64,000 nucleotides of DNA from Bryobacterales bacterium (GTDB lineage: Bacteria > Acidobacteriota > Terriglobia > Bryobacterales > Bryobacteraceae): positions 62,001 through 126,000 of the forward strand of contig PLRS01000035.1 in assembly GCA_003164035.1 (NCBI GenBank), given 5' to 3'. Position 1 is the stretch's first letter. Each line of letters begins with the position of its first letter. The translations under genes were made by a program, and so were the position numbers. Under the pieces are notes generated by a model. It saw nothing but the letters and a program-made list of their open reading frames with translations. It had not been told where the DNA came from and made no database searches. This document shows, in pieces, positions 8,485 to 17,605 of this stretch.

Positions 8485-8843
8485 CGCGCGTCGGAAGACT
8501 TGAAATATTCGATTTTCGGGGTTACAGCCAGAAACCCTTTCCTAAACGCAAGATTCCACTATTGGGTGGTGAGCTCAGCGCCATTTCACCCAGCACTTGA
8601 CCCACCGCTTCCTTGTTTTTGACCCAGGCTGAGCGGACGTACCAGATCGGTCAAGAAAACGATGAAATTTGCGACAGGCTGATAATAAAAGGCTTTGGGA
8701 CCTGCAATCGATTATATAAGGTTATGGTCCTACACATGCAGACGGTGGTTGGCTCGGTAGCATGCATCGTCCTGGCTGGGTTGTCTCCTAGCGCTCGCGG
8801 TGCATAAGAATCTCGGTTCTTACTCTAAGCGGAGAACAAGCGC

Positions 8844-11057
8844 ATGCGGACTCCTTCAGTTTCGTCGGCAATACGGTACGCCCTGGTGGCGGCAGCGGTC
8901 GTCGGGTCGGCCGTTGTTTTGGTCGCGGCCAGGAAAAGCACTTTCACGCCACACGAAAAGGCATTTTACGCGGATCCCTCGGTCGTCGAATATGTGAACC
9001 CCGGCTTGACCATTACCGTGGTGTCGGCGAAAATCGCCTCCAACGGTACGATCAGCGTCGATTATAAGTTGACGGATCCCACCGGCGCGGCACTGGATTC
9101 GGCGGGCGTGGTCACGCCGGGTCCGGTTTCGTTGAGTTTCCTGGCGGCTTATATTCCCGCGGGCCAGTCGCAGTATAGCTCGTACATCACGAGGGTATCC
9201 ACGGCGGCCACCGGCGGCGCTACCGCAACGCAGGCCACGACCGATTCCGGCGGAACCTATCAAACCGTCTCGACCGGCGAGTATATCTATACCTTCAAGA
9301 CCGTGGCGCCGACCGGATTCAACGCCAACGCGACCACCCGCATCGGCATATATGGCTCGCGCAACCTGACCCAATGGGACCTGGGTACGAGCTACGCCGA
9401 TACCTATTACGACTTTATTCCGTCCGGGACCGGCACGCCGACTCCTCGCGACATCGTGCGCAACGCCGATTGCAACTCCTGCCATGGGAGCGCCGTCACC
9501 ACCACCAGCACCAACGGCTTGGCGGCGCACGGCGGCTCGCGCCGCAGCGTGGGCGTCTGCATCATCTGCCACCAGCCGCAGACCTCCGATCCGAATACCG
9601 GCAACAGCCTGGATATGAAAGTGTTCATCCACCAGATTCATATGGGCAGTTCGCTCCCCAGCGTCCAGGCCGGCACACCCTACCAGATCATCGGCTATCA
9701 AAATTCGGTGAACGACTGGTCGACGGTGGAGTACCCGGCCAATATCGAGCGCTGCCAGACGTGTCACAATCCCAAGAACGGGGCCGCGCAGACCGGCGCC
9801 TGGCTCAATAGCCCCGGGGCGGCGGCGTGCGGCTCCTGCCATGACAATGTGAATTTCGCCACCGGTACCAACCATGCCGGCGGACCGCAGCCGGACGATA
9901 GCGAATGCGCCAACTGCCATATTCCGCAGGGCGAGTTGCCATTCGATTCCTCCATCATGGGCGCCCACACCATCGCGGACCAGGCGCCGGGCATTCCGGG
10001 GTTGAACTTTACCCTGGTGAGCGTAACCGGCGGCAGCGCCGGGAAGAACCCGACGGTCACGTTCACGGTTAAGGACAATAGCGGCAACCCGATTCCGATG
10101 AGCAGCTTCACCACGGGTTCGAATTCGCTTTCGCTGACCATGGCCGGCCCGAGCAGCGATTACGGCTACACCAGCTTCGGGTCGGACACCACCAGCACGC
10201 CGGGCTACGTCACCGAATCGGCCACATCGGCTACCTGCAGCGGCTCCGGGACCTGCGTATACACGTTCACCCACGCGGTTCCGGCCAAGGCAACCGGCAC
10301 CTATGCGATCGGCATTGAAGGGCGGCTCTCCATCACGCTGCTGCCGGGCACGACCTCGGCGACAACCACTAATTATGGTGGTGTTAACCAGGTCATTTAT
10401 TTCTCGGTGGACGGTTCGGCGGTGACGCCGCGCCGCACGGTGGTGGCGATGGCAAACTGCAACGCCTGCCATTCCTACCTGGAAGTGCATGGCGACCTTC
10501 GCAACAACGTCACCTACTGCCCCATCTGCCATAACCCAAGCAACACCGATGCGAGCACGCGATCCAGCGCCACCGTAAAGGCGCAACAGTCGCTGCCGCC
10601 GCAGGGCATCAATTTCGCGATGATGATTCATAAGATCCACACCGGCGCGAACCTGGAGGCGAATTTCAACCAGGACTACATCATCGTCGGTCACGGCGGG
10701 AGCGAGAACGACTTCGGAGCCGCCTACGCTTCGGTTCCGTCTTCGATTCCGAACACGGGCGTGCGCTATCCGGCGATGGGGCCGTCCGGCTCGGTCGCGG
10801 ACACGGCGGAATGTTACATGTGCCACGCTAACGGTTCGGAGGCCGTGCTGCCCATCGGCAAGAACCCGGTGACCGACCCGCAAGGTCTGCTGAATCCCTC
10901 GCCGACCACCACTTCGGCTTGTACGGCATGCCATCTGAATACCGGGGCATTCGCGCACGCCGTTACCCAGACCGATCCCAAGTTGGGTGAAAGCTGCGAT
11001 GTGTGCCACGGAACGGGCGCGCCCTTTAGCGCGACCCAGGTGCACGCCGGCCAGTAA
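8844..11057 (+). CDS. OmcA/MtrC-type decaheme c-type cytochrome (paralog 1)
   Basis: 737 residues. An N-terminal hydrophobic signal (ALVAAAVVGSAVVLVAA) has no lipobox Cys, unlike Shewanella MtrC/OmcA. Ten CxxCH heme motifs lie between about residues 210 and 718: CNSCH, CIICH, CQTCH, CGSCH, CANCH, CNACH, CPICH, CYMCH, CTACH, CDVCH. They form two pentaheme groups separated by a beta-rich stretch (about 375-520), matching the alternating beta-barrel/pentaheme plan of this family. The family passes electrons from the outer-membrane conduit to extracellular acceptors such as metal oxides. GGAGAA precedes the ATG. It is the first gene of a five-gene cytochrome operon and has a near-copy immediately downstream. 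Surface location is inferred from family and context. Confidence 0.92.
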   Translation: MRTPSVSSAIRYALVAAAVVGSAVVLVAARKSTFTPHEKAFYADPSVVEYVNPGLTITVVSAKIASNGTISVDYKLTDPTGAALDSAGVVTPGPVSLSFLAAYIPAGQSQYSSYITRVSTAATGGATATQATTDSGGTYQTVSTGEYIYTFKTVAPTGFNANATTRIGIYGSRNLTQWDLGTSYADTYYDFIPSGTGTPTPRDIVRNADCNSCHGSAVTTTSTNGLAAHGGSRRSVGVCIICHQPQTSDPNTGNSLDMKVFIHQIHMGSSLPSVQAGTPYQIIGYQNSVNDWSTVEYPANIERCQTCHNPKNGAAQTGAWLNSPGAAACGSCHDNVNFATGTNHAGGPQPDDSECANCHIPQGELPFDSSIMGAHTIADQAPGIPGLNFTLVSVTGGSAGKNPTVTFTVKDNSGNPIPMSSFTTGSNSLSLTMAGPSSDYGYTSFGSDTTSTPGYVTESATSATCSGSGTCVYTFTHAVPAKATGTYAIGIEGRLSITLLPGTTSATTTNYGGVNQVIYFSVDGSAVTPRRTVVAMANCNACHSYLEVHGDLRNNVTYCPICHNPSNTDASTRSSATVKAQQSLPPQGINFAMMIHKIHTGANLEANFNQDYIIVGHGGSENDFGAAYASVPSSIPNTGVRYPAMGPSGSVADTAECYMCHANGSEAVLPIGKNPVTDPQGLLNPSPTTTSACTACHLNTGAFAHAVTQTDPKLGESCDVCHGTGAPFSATQVHAGQ

Positions 11058-11063
11058 CCTGAT

Positions 11064-11103
11064 CGCCCGGAGCGGCCGTGCCCCCTCGTGGCCGCTCCGG
11101 GCG
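11064..11103 (+). other. Strong stem-loop between the two decaheme cytochrome genes
   Basis: CGCCCGGAGCGGCC (11064-11077) pairs perfectly with GGCCGCTCCGGGCG (11090-11103) around a 12-base loop. There is no T-tract, so it is not a classical terminator. Plausible roles are transcript processing or 3'-end protection that sets the ratio of the two cytochromes. Confidence 0.6.
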
Positions 11104-11134
11104 AGCAACGGGTTTTCATACGGAGATCTGAGTC

Positions 11135-13351
11135 ATGCGGAATTCTTCAAAAGCACGGACCATCGCCGGATTACTCCTGGTGGTCCTCCTTGTCGCGGGC
11201 GCCGCTCTGGTAGCGGCCGCCGACCGCAAACCGGCTTTGACGGTTCACGAGAAAGCCTTTTACGCGAGCGCAAACCTGGTGGACTACGTCCAGCCCGGGC
11301 TGGTCGTCAGCGTGGTTTCGGCCAAGATTGCGAGCGACGGCACCATCAGCGTCGATTATAAGGTCGCCGACCCCAACGGAGCGTCGCTCGATTCCTCCGG
11401 TGTGGCGACCCCGGGGACGATTTCGCTGAGCTTCCTGGCGGCTTACATTCCCACCGGCCAGGCGCAGTTCGCATCCTATATTACCCATAGCGTCGCCGCG
11501 GCCACCGGCTCCGCCACGGCCACCCAGGCAACGTCGGATTCCGGCGGCACCACCACCACCGTCGCCCAGGGCGAGTACGTTTACACGTTCAACACCAAGG
11601 CGCCCAGCGGCTTCAACGCCAACGCCACCACCAGAATCGGCATTTACGGCTCGCGCAACCTGACCCAGTGGGACCTCGGCACCGATTATGCCGACACCAC
11701 CTACGACTTCATTCCGTCCGGAACCGGCACGCCGACTCCGCGCGACGTCGTGCGCAACGCCGATTGCAACGCCTGCCACGGCAGCGCCATCACCGCGACC
11801 AGCACCAACGGCCTGGCCGCGCACGGCGGCACGCGCCGCAGCGTGGGCATCTGCATTATTTGCCACCAACCGCAAACCGTCGATCCGAACACCGGCAACA
11901 CCCTGGATATGAGAGTTTTCATCCACAAGATTCACATGGGCAGCTCGCTGCCCAGCGTCCAGACCGGAAAGCCCTACCAGATCGTCGGCCATTTGAATTC
12001 GGTGAACGATTGGTCCACGGTGGAGTATCCCGCCAATATCGAGCGTTGCGAAACGTGCCATAACCCGAAGAATGGGGCGGCGCAGACCAACGCCTGGATG
12101 ACAGCCCCCGGCGCCGCCGCCTGCGGGTCCTGCCATGACAACGTCAATTTCGCCACCGGCACCAACCATCCGGGCGGGGCGCAGGCCACCGACGCGCAAT
12201 GCGCCACCTGCCACATCCCGCAAGGCACGCAGTCGTTCGATGCGTCGATCATCGGCGCTCACACCATAGCCGACCAGGCACCGGAGCTGGGCGGCCTGGT
12301 CTTCGGCCTGGTCAGCGTGACCAACGGCACGCCCGGCAAGACGCCCACGGTTACCTTCACGGTTCACGACAAGACCGGCGCCGGCATTCCCATGAGCAAT
12401 TTCACCACTGGCAGCAACTCTCTCTCGCTGACCATGGTGGGCCCCACCAGCGATTACGGCTACACCAGCTTCGGCTCGGACACGGCCAGCACGCCGGGCT
12501 ACGTGACCGAATCGGCCACGGGCGCGTCCTGCACCCCCAGCGGCACCTGCCAATATACCTTCACCCACGCCATTCCGGCGAAGGCTACCGGCACGTATAC
12601 CATCGGCATCGAGGGCCGCCTTTCCGCCACGCTGTTCCCCAACACGCCGCAATCCACCACCACCAATTACGGTGGCGTCAACCAGGTGATCAACTTCTCG
12701 GTGGACGGTTCGCCGGTCGCGCCGCGCCGCACCGTGGTTGCCATGGCGAACTGCAACGCCTGCCACTCCTATCTGGAAGTGCACGGCGACCTTCGCAACA
12801 ACGTCACCTATTGCCCCATCTGCCATAACCCGAGCAACACCGACGCCAGCACGCGCTCCAGCGCCACGGTAACGGCGCAACAGTCGCTCCCGCCACAGGG
12901 GATCAACTTCGCCATGATGATTCATAAGATCCACACCGGCGCGAACCTGGAGGCGGTGTACGGCAAGGACTACATCATCGTGGGCCACGGCGGCAGCGAG
13001 AACGACTTTGGCGCCGCCTACGCTTCGGTTCCCTCTTCGATTCCCAACACCGGCGTCCGCTATCCCGCCATGGGCCCCAGCGGCTCGGTTCAGGATACGG
13101 CCGAGTGCTATATGTGCCACGCCGGCGGCTCGGAAGCGGTGTTGCCCATCGGCAAGAACGCCGTGACCGACCCGCAGGGCCCGATCAATCCGGACCCGGC
13201 CACCACTTCGGCATGCACCGCTTGCCACCTGGATGCCGGTTCGGTGGCCCACGCTCAGGCCAACACCAGTACGCAGTTCGGTGAAGCCTGCAGCGTCTGT
13301 CATGCAGCCGGCGCCACTTATGACGCCATCCAGGTTCATGCCGGACAATAA
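11135..13351 (+). CDS. OmcA/MtrC-type decaheme c-type cytochrome (paralog 2)
   Basis: 738 residues with ten CxxCH motifs (about residues 211-719) at the same spacing as the upstream gene. The two proteins align end to end by eye without large gaps and share long identical blocks, for example from RRTVVAMANCNACHSYL through HKIHTGANLEA. The signal peptide (AGLLLVVLLVAGAALVAAA) again lacks a lipobox. GGAG lies upstream of the ATG. This is a tandem duplication. Differences cluster in the N-terminal leader, the central beta region and the last ~60 residues, which could mean different acceptors or interaction partners. Role: terminal, probably surface-exposed electron-transfer cytochrome (family knowledge). 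Confidence 0.92.
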   Translation: MRNSSKARTIAGLLLVVLLVAGAALVAAADRKPALTVHEKAFYASANLVDYVQPGLVVSVVSAKIASDGTISVDYKVADPNGASLDSSGVATPGTISLSFLAAYIPTGQAQFASYITHSVAAATGSATATQATSDSGGTTTTVAQGEYVYTFNTKAPSGFNANATTRIGIYGSRNLTQWDLGTDYADTTYDFIPSGTGTPTPRDVVRNADCNACHGSAITATSTNGLAAHGGTRRSVGICIICHQPQTVDPNTGNTLDMRVFIHKIHMGSSLPSVQTGKPYQIVGHLNSVNDWSTVEYPANIERCETCHNPKNGAAQTNAWMTAPGAAACGSCHDNVNFATGTNHPGGAQATDAQCATCHIPQGTQSFDASIIGAHTIADQAPELGGLVFGLVSVTNGTPGKTPTVTFTVHDKTGAGIPMSNFTTGSNSLSLTMVGPTSDYGYTSFGSDTASTPGYVTESATGASCTPSGTCQYTFTHAIPAKATGTYTIGIEGRLSATLFPNTPQSTTTNYGGVNQVINFSVDGSPVAPRRTVVAMANCNACHSYLEVHGDLRNNVTYCPICHNPSNTDASTRSSATVTAQQSLPPQGINFAMMIHKIHTGANLEAVYGKDYIIVGHGGSENDFGAAYASVPSSIPNTGVRYPAMGPSGSVQDTAECYMCHAGGSEAVLPIGKNAVTDPQGPINPDPATTSACTACHLDAGSVAHAQANTSTQFGEACSVCHAAGATYDAIQVHAGQ

Positions 13352-13369
13352 ATCGTACAGGTAACCGTC

Positions 13370-14383
13370 ATGCATCGACCGCAAGTGCGCACCGCGAGCC
13401 GCTCCGCCCTGTCCGCCCACCGCCCGATCCGCGCGCTGGCGCTGGCAGTGGCGGCGGCCGGGTGGCTGACAATTGTTTCGGGGAGCGCGCGGGCCCAGGC
13501 GGATGACAAGCCTGCCGCCAAGCCCGCCGCTCCCTCGGCACCCGCCAAGCTCGAATACATGGGCTCGGAGACCTGCGCCATGTGTCACGAAGACCTGGCC
13601 AAGGCCTTTCAGAAGAATCCCCACCGGCTGGTGGATACCGACAAGAAATACAAGCACCCGGCGCAGGCTTGCGAGGCGTGTCACGGTCCCTCCAGCAAAC
13701 ACGAAGATTCCATGAACGCGGCCGACATCCGCAATCCGGCCAAACTACCAGCGGCGGAGGCGGACCGCATCTGCCTGTCGTGCCATTTGAACGCGCCCAC
13801 CCATGTTGGCCGCATCAGCGGCAGCCATGCCAAGAATGAAGTGAGTTGCGTCTCCTGCCACTCCATCCATAAGGGTCCGGAGGCCATGGTGGCGCGTAAA
13901 CCGGCCGACATCAACCATCTCTGCGCCACTTGCCACCGGGACGTGTGGGCCAGTTTCCAGCGGCCGTACAAGCACCGGCTGCCGGAATCCGCCATGAGCT
14001 GCGTGGACTGCCACAACCCGCACGGCAGCCTCCTGCCCCACAGCCTGCAGCTTGTGGAAGCCAACGAACCGGCCTGCGTGAAGTGCCACGGGGATAAGCG
14101 CGGCCCGTTCCCCTTCGCGCACGCGCCCATGCAACTGGAAGGGTGTACCGCCTGCCACGAACCTCACGGGTCGGCCAATCCGCGCATGCTGACGCGGGCG
14201 CGGGTGTACTTCGTCTGCCTGGAGTGCCACGCCAATCTGTCGCAGCCTACCCCGGTTGCCAACGGCACCATGGGCGCCGTGCCGCCCGCGTTTCACGACC
14301 TGCGCAACCCGCGTTTCCAGAACTGCACGGTCTGTCATCAGAAGATACATGGCTCCTATGTGAGCCAGGATTTCCTGAAATGA
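13370..14383 (+). CDS. DmsE/MtrA-family periplasmic decaheme c-type cytochrome
   Basis: 337 residues. Signal peptide RALALAVAAAGWLTIVSGSA with cleavage near ARAQ. Ten CxxCH motifs: CAMCH, CEACH, CLSCH, CVSCH, CATCH, CVDCH, CVKCH, CTACH, CLECH, CTVCH. Many are followed by the short spacing and NPHGS/EPHGS-type turns typical of MtrA/DmsE. MtrA-type proteins form a heme wire inserted in an MtrB-type barrel, carrying electrons across the outer membrane. The gene ends in a TGA that overlaps the ATG of the porin gene, implying translational coupling and stoichiometric assembly. It starts 18 bases after the second OmcA/MtrC gene. Confidence 0.94.
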   Translation: MHRPQVRTASRSALSAHRPIRALALAVAAAGWLTIVSGSARAQADDKPAAKPAAPSAPAKLEYMGSETCAMCHEDLAKAFQKNPHRLVDTDKKYKHPAQACEACHGPSSKHEDSMNAADIRNPAKLPAAEADRICLSCHLNAPTHVGRISGSHAKNEVSCVSCHSIHKGPEAMVARKPADINHLCATCHRDVWASFQRPYKHRLPESAMSCVDCHNPHGSLLPHSLQLVEANEPACVKCHGDKRGPFPFAHAPMQLEGCTACHEPHGSANPRMLTRARVYFVCLECHANLSQPTPVANGTMGAVPPAFHDLRNPRFQNCTVCHQKIHGSYVSQDFLK

Positions 14384-16398
14384 AACATTCTTGGTTATTT
14401 CTGCTGCTGGCCTCGGGATACGCCCCGGTCTTCGGGCAAACGGTGCCAGCCGCGCCCGCCGCCGAGGCCCAGACAGGTCCCGCAGCCGCGCCGGCCGCAC
14501 CCGCACCCGCCCAGGCCGCACCCGCCGCTTCTCCGGCTCCCGCCACCGAACAATGGATCACCGGCAGCTTCGAGGTGGGCTACCGCTGGACGCCGGATCT
14601 TTCGGGCAACATGAACGAGTATCGCAGCGTCGTCAATCTGGGCGCCGGTCCCCGCCTGCTCGATATCGACCTGACGATTATCGATCCCAATAAGCGGTTT
14701 TTCGACCGGGTGGACGCGCGCGCCAGCGGCTGGGGCGATCCGAATAACTCCATCCACGTGGACGCCACGAAGCTGGGAATCTACGACTTCCGTTTCGACT
14801 ATCGCAACATGGCTTATTTCAATGCCGTGCCCAGTTTCGCCAACCCCGGCGCTCCGGCCGGCTTCAACGAGCAGGCCTTCGACGCGCACCGCCGCATGAT
14901 GAGCGCCGACCTGGACCTCCTGCCCGGCAAGCACTTCGTTCCCTACCTTTCCTTCGACCACAATTCCGGTTACGGCGACGGCATCGACACCTACGTCGAT
15001 TCCTCCAGTAACGAGTACGCCGTGCCTACCCGGCTGCGCGACGCCACCAATAATTACCGCGGCGGCGTGCGCGTGGAGTATTCGCGCTTTCACGTTTCTC
15101 TCGAGCAGGGCGGCACCACCTACAAAGACGACGATTTCGCCTCCGAAACAGGGGTGGAATATGGCGATAATTCGCAGCCGCTCTTCGGCCAGGTGCTGGA
15201 CCTATCGAGCCTGAAGCAAACCTACGGTATTCGCGGCAGCAGCCTCTACAGCCGGGCGCTCGCGACTGCCAGCGTAACGCCGTGGTTGAACGTCTACGCG
15301 CAGTTTCTCTATAGCGAGCCCAAGACCACGGTCAACTACGTGGATATCGCCGACGGCAACTTCGCGCTGCTGAGCTCGCTGCTGTTCTACAGCGGCCAGT
15401 TGAACCTGGGAACCGGCACCTCCAACCAACCTCACACCACCGCCAGCGGCGGCGTCGAAATGCGGCCGCTCAAACGGGTGCGGGTGATGGGTTCCTGGAT
15501 GACCGACCGGTATCACGACGCCGACTCGCCGCTCGAAAGCCAGCAGATCTACCTCACACCCACCACGCTCGGGCCGGGCCTGGTCACCAGCTTCAATTAC
15601 ACTCAATATGTGAACTACAACCAGGGCGAAGTCAACGTCATCTACGATGCCGGCAAGCGGCTCACCCTTCGTACCGGCTACCGCCGCGTGTGGGGCGAGG
15701 CCACGGAATTTGCCGGGCCGCTCAGCCAGACGGGCCTGTTGGTGGCGGGGCAGCTCCAGCGCAACATTGCCTTGGCCGGCGCCACTTATCGGGCCTCTCA
15801 AAAGCTGTCGGTGAACCTGGATTACGAAGGCGCTTCGAGCGACAACATTTACTTCCGCACCAGCCTGAACGACTATCAGAAGGGTAGGGCGCGGGCGCGG
15901 TATCAACTGGCCAGTTCGCTGACGTTGCAGGCCCGCTACCAGATACTCGAAAATCAGAATCCGGATCCCAGCATTCGCTACGACTTTGAAAGCCGCAACA
16001 GCTCGCTGGGCATTTTCTGGACTCCCAAAGCCGCCAAGCGCTTCAGCGTATCGGGCGAATACGACCGGTCCACGCTGCGCTCCAACATCACCTATCTCAC
16101 CTTGCCGGCGCTGGGGTCGGCGGTGTCGGATTATCGCGATAACGCGCATACGGTCACCGGTACGGTGGACGTGGCTCTGCCGGGCAACGCCAAACTGAGC
16201 GTGGGCGGAGCGATGTTTCTGTCATCGGGCAGCCAGCCCGCCAATTACTATCAGCCGTTGGGGCGGTTTTCGGTGCCCATCGGCAAGCACGTGTCCTGGA
16301 ACACTCAATGGCAGTGGTATGGCTTCAACGATTCCTTTTACGGGTATGAAGGTTTCCGCACGCACATCGTAACTACCGGGATACGGGTGACTCGTTAG
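14380..16398 (+). CDS. MtrB/PioB-family outer-membrane beta-barrel (decaheme-associated porin)
   Basis: 672 residues from the ATG at 14380, which overlaps the stop of the decaheme gene (ATGA). The signal peptide (HSWLFLLLASGYAPVFGQ) is followed by an unusual ~50-residue Ala/Pro-rich linker. The rest is amphipathic beta strands with many aromatic girdles (GSFEVGYRWTPDLSGN, DIDLTIIDPNKRFFDRVDA, RYQLASSLTLQARYQI) and a final strand ending TGIRVTR. MtrB-type barrels sheath the decaheme cytochrome in the outer membrane. The N-terminal CxxC seen in Shewanella MtrB is not present. The frame is open upstream, but the coupled ATG with its signal peptide is clearly the start. Confidence 0.9.
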   Translation: MKHSWLFLLLASGYAPVFGQTVPAAPAAEAQTGPAAAPAAPAPAQAAPAASPAPATEQWITGSFEVGYRWTPDLSGNMNEYRSVVNLGAGPRLLDIDLTIIDPNKRFFDRVDARASGWGDPNNSIHVDATKLGIYDFRFDYRNMAYFNAVPSFANPGAPAGFNEQAFDAHRRMMSADLDLLPGKHFVPYLSFDHNSGYGDGIDTYVDSSSNEYAVPTRLRDATNNYRGGVRVEYSRFHVSLEQGGTTYKDDDFASETGVEYGDNSQPLFGQVLDLSSLKQTYGIRGSSLYSRALATASVTPWLNVYAQFLYSEPKTTVNYVDIADGNFALLSSLLFYSGQLNLGTGTSNQPHTTASGGVEMRPLKRVRVMGSWMTDRYHDADSPLESQQIYLTPTTLGPGLVTSFNYTQYVNYNQGEVNVIYDAGKRLTLRTGYRRVWGEATEFAGPLSQTGLLVAGQLQRNIALAGATYRASQKLSVNLDYEGASSDNIYFRTSLNDYQKGRARARYQLASSLTLQARYQILENQNPDPSIRYDFESRNSSLGIFWTPKAAKRFSVSGEYDRSTLRSNITYLTLPALGSAVSDYRDNAHTVTGTVDVALPGNAKLSVGGAMFLSSGSQPANYYQPLGRFSVPIGKHVSWNTQWQWYGFNDSFYGYEGFRTHIVTTGIRVTR

Positions 16399-16408
16399 GA
16401 GGCTGGCC

Positions 16409-17515
16409 ATGGCGAATCTTTACAGAGTGGGTTTGGCCCTGCTGATGGTGTCGGGCGTGTTTGCGGCCGAACCCATTCAGGGCAACGCCGACAGGGGCGC
16501 GAAGCTTTTCCAAAACGAGCAGTGCGTCCGGTGCCATAGCGTCAACGGCAAGGGTGGTACCGCGGCACCCGATCTGGCGCGCCGCATGGACCGCGATTAC
16601 ACGCCCGCCGTGATGGCCAGCCTGATGTGGAACCATGCGCCGGAAATGTGGACCGGCATGAAGGCCCAGGGCATCGTCCGGCCGTCGCTCAGCGCCGAAT
16701 CGGCCGCCGATCTTTTCGCTTATTTCGTAGCGGGGCGCTATTTTGAAAAACCCGGGGACGCCGGGCGCGGCAAGCTGGCTTTCCACGACAAGCACTGCGA
16801 CTCCTGCCACGGCATCGATGCCGCCATGGCCGGCGGTGCTCCGCCGGTTTCGCGGTGGGAATCCCTGGCCGACCCGATCGTGCTGGCGCAACAGATGTGG
16901 AACCACGGCGGAAAGATGCGGGCGGCGTATCTGGCAGCGTCCCTCAAATGGACCGAGCTCGCGCCCCAGGAGCTCACCGACATTTTGGTATACCTGCAAA
17001 ATCTACCGCAGACTCGCCATCAGGCGGAAAGCTTCGAGTTCGATATTTCCGACAGCGGCGCCGGCCTGTTCGCCTCCAAGGGTTGCACCGAATGCCACCA
17101 GGGCAAAATGGCGCTGGAGAACCGGCTCCGCAATCAGACCCTCACCGAGATCGCGGTGGATATGTGGAACCACCAGCCGTCCATGAAACAGCCGTCGCCG
17201 GTTTTCACTCGCCCGGAGATGCGCGAAATCATCGGCTACCTTTGGGCCCGGCAGTATTTTCGCGGCGAAGGCAATGCCGGGAGGGGCAAGAAGGTATTCG
17301 CGGATAAACATTGCGCCGCCTGCCATGAGCAGCCCTCCAGCGGCGCTCCGGCCCTGGGCGGGGCTAAAGGCCAGTATTCCGATATCAGCATGATGGGCGC
17401 GCTCTGGCAGCACGGCCCGCGCATGCTCGAGCTGATGGGCGAGCGCAAACTCCCCTGGCCGCGCTTCGATGCCCAGCAGATGTCGGACCTGATCGCCTAT
17501 TTGAACTCGCGCTGA
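16409..17515 (+). CDS. Tetraheme c-type cytochrome built from four cytochrome c-like repeats
   Basis: 368 residues. Signal peptide ANLYRVGLALLMVSGVFAAE. Four CxxCH motifs (CVRCH, CDSCH, CTECH, CAACH) lie at roughly residues 41, 131, 228 and 308. Each is followed ~60-75 residues later by a matching motif: LMWNHAPEMW, QMWNHGGKMR, DMWNHQPSMK, LWQHGPRML. The Met or His there may be the distal heme ligand. The protein is thus two class-I cytochrome c pairs. AGGAGG precedes the ATG, 11 bases after the porin. It is the last gene of the operon and probably links periplasmic or inner-membrane electron donors to the conduit (inference). Confidence 0.88.
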   Translation: MANLYRVGLALLMVSGVFAAEPIQGNADRGAKLFQNEQCVRCHSVNGKGGTAAPDLARRMDRDYTPAVMASLMWNHAPEMWTGMKAQGIVRPSLSAESAADLFAYFVAGRYFEKPGDAGRGKLAFHDKHCDSCHGIDAAMAGGAPPVSRWESLADPIVLAQQMWNHGGKMRAAYLAASLKWTELAPQELTDILVYLQNLPQTRHQAESFEFDISDSGAGLFASKGCTECHQGKMALENRLRNQTLTEIAVDMWNHQPSMKQPSPVFTRPEMREIIGYLWARQYFRGEGNAGRGKKVFADKHCAACHEQPSSGAPALGGAKGQYSDISMMGALWQHGPRMLELMGERKLPWPRFDAQQMSDLIAYLNSR

Positions 17516-17552
17516 ACGCCGCTGACGGGCCGGCACACCGTGGGGTATCGGG

Positions 17553-17600
17553 CAACCGCTCACAGGTCGCAGGCGGAACCGCCTGCGCCACCAAAGCAGG
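17553..17600. repeat. Composite palindromic repeat, truncated copy
   Basis: The palindrome CGCAGGCGG-AA-CCGCCTGCG (17568-17587) is followed by CCACCAAAGCAGG, then unrelated sequence. It matches the first half of the full elements at 29348-29420 (inverted) and 34789-34862. It is preceded by AACCGCTCAC, as in the full copies. It lies between convergent genes, so it may also act as a bidirectional mRNA 3' hairpin. Confidence 0.7.
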
Positions 17601-17605
17601 CGTAT

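Larger units (their letters stand above)
8238..8843. other. 606-base intergenic region upstream of the cytochrome operon
   Basis: No convincing gene is seen. The region is A+T-richer than its surroundings. It contains a 9-bp inverted repeat at 8273-8310, a palindromic repeat copy at 8438-8484, and a TATATAAGG-type stretch around 8712-8722. It presumably carries the cytochrome operon promoter, but no sigma-factor site could be assigned with confidence. GGAGAA at 8831 is the ribosome-binding site of the first cytochrome gene. Confidence 0.5.

Noticed and set aside
8613-8843. Short plus-strand ORFs upstream of the first cytochrome
   Set aside because: They lack a ribosome-binding site and conserved pattern, and one overlaps the cytochrome start in another frame. 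They probably lie in the leader.
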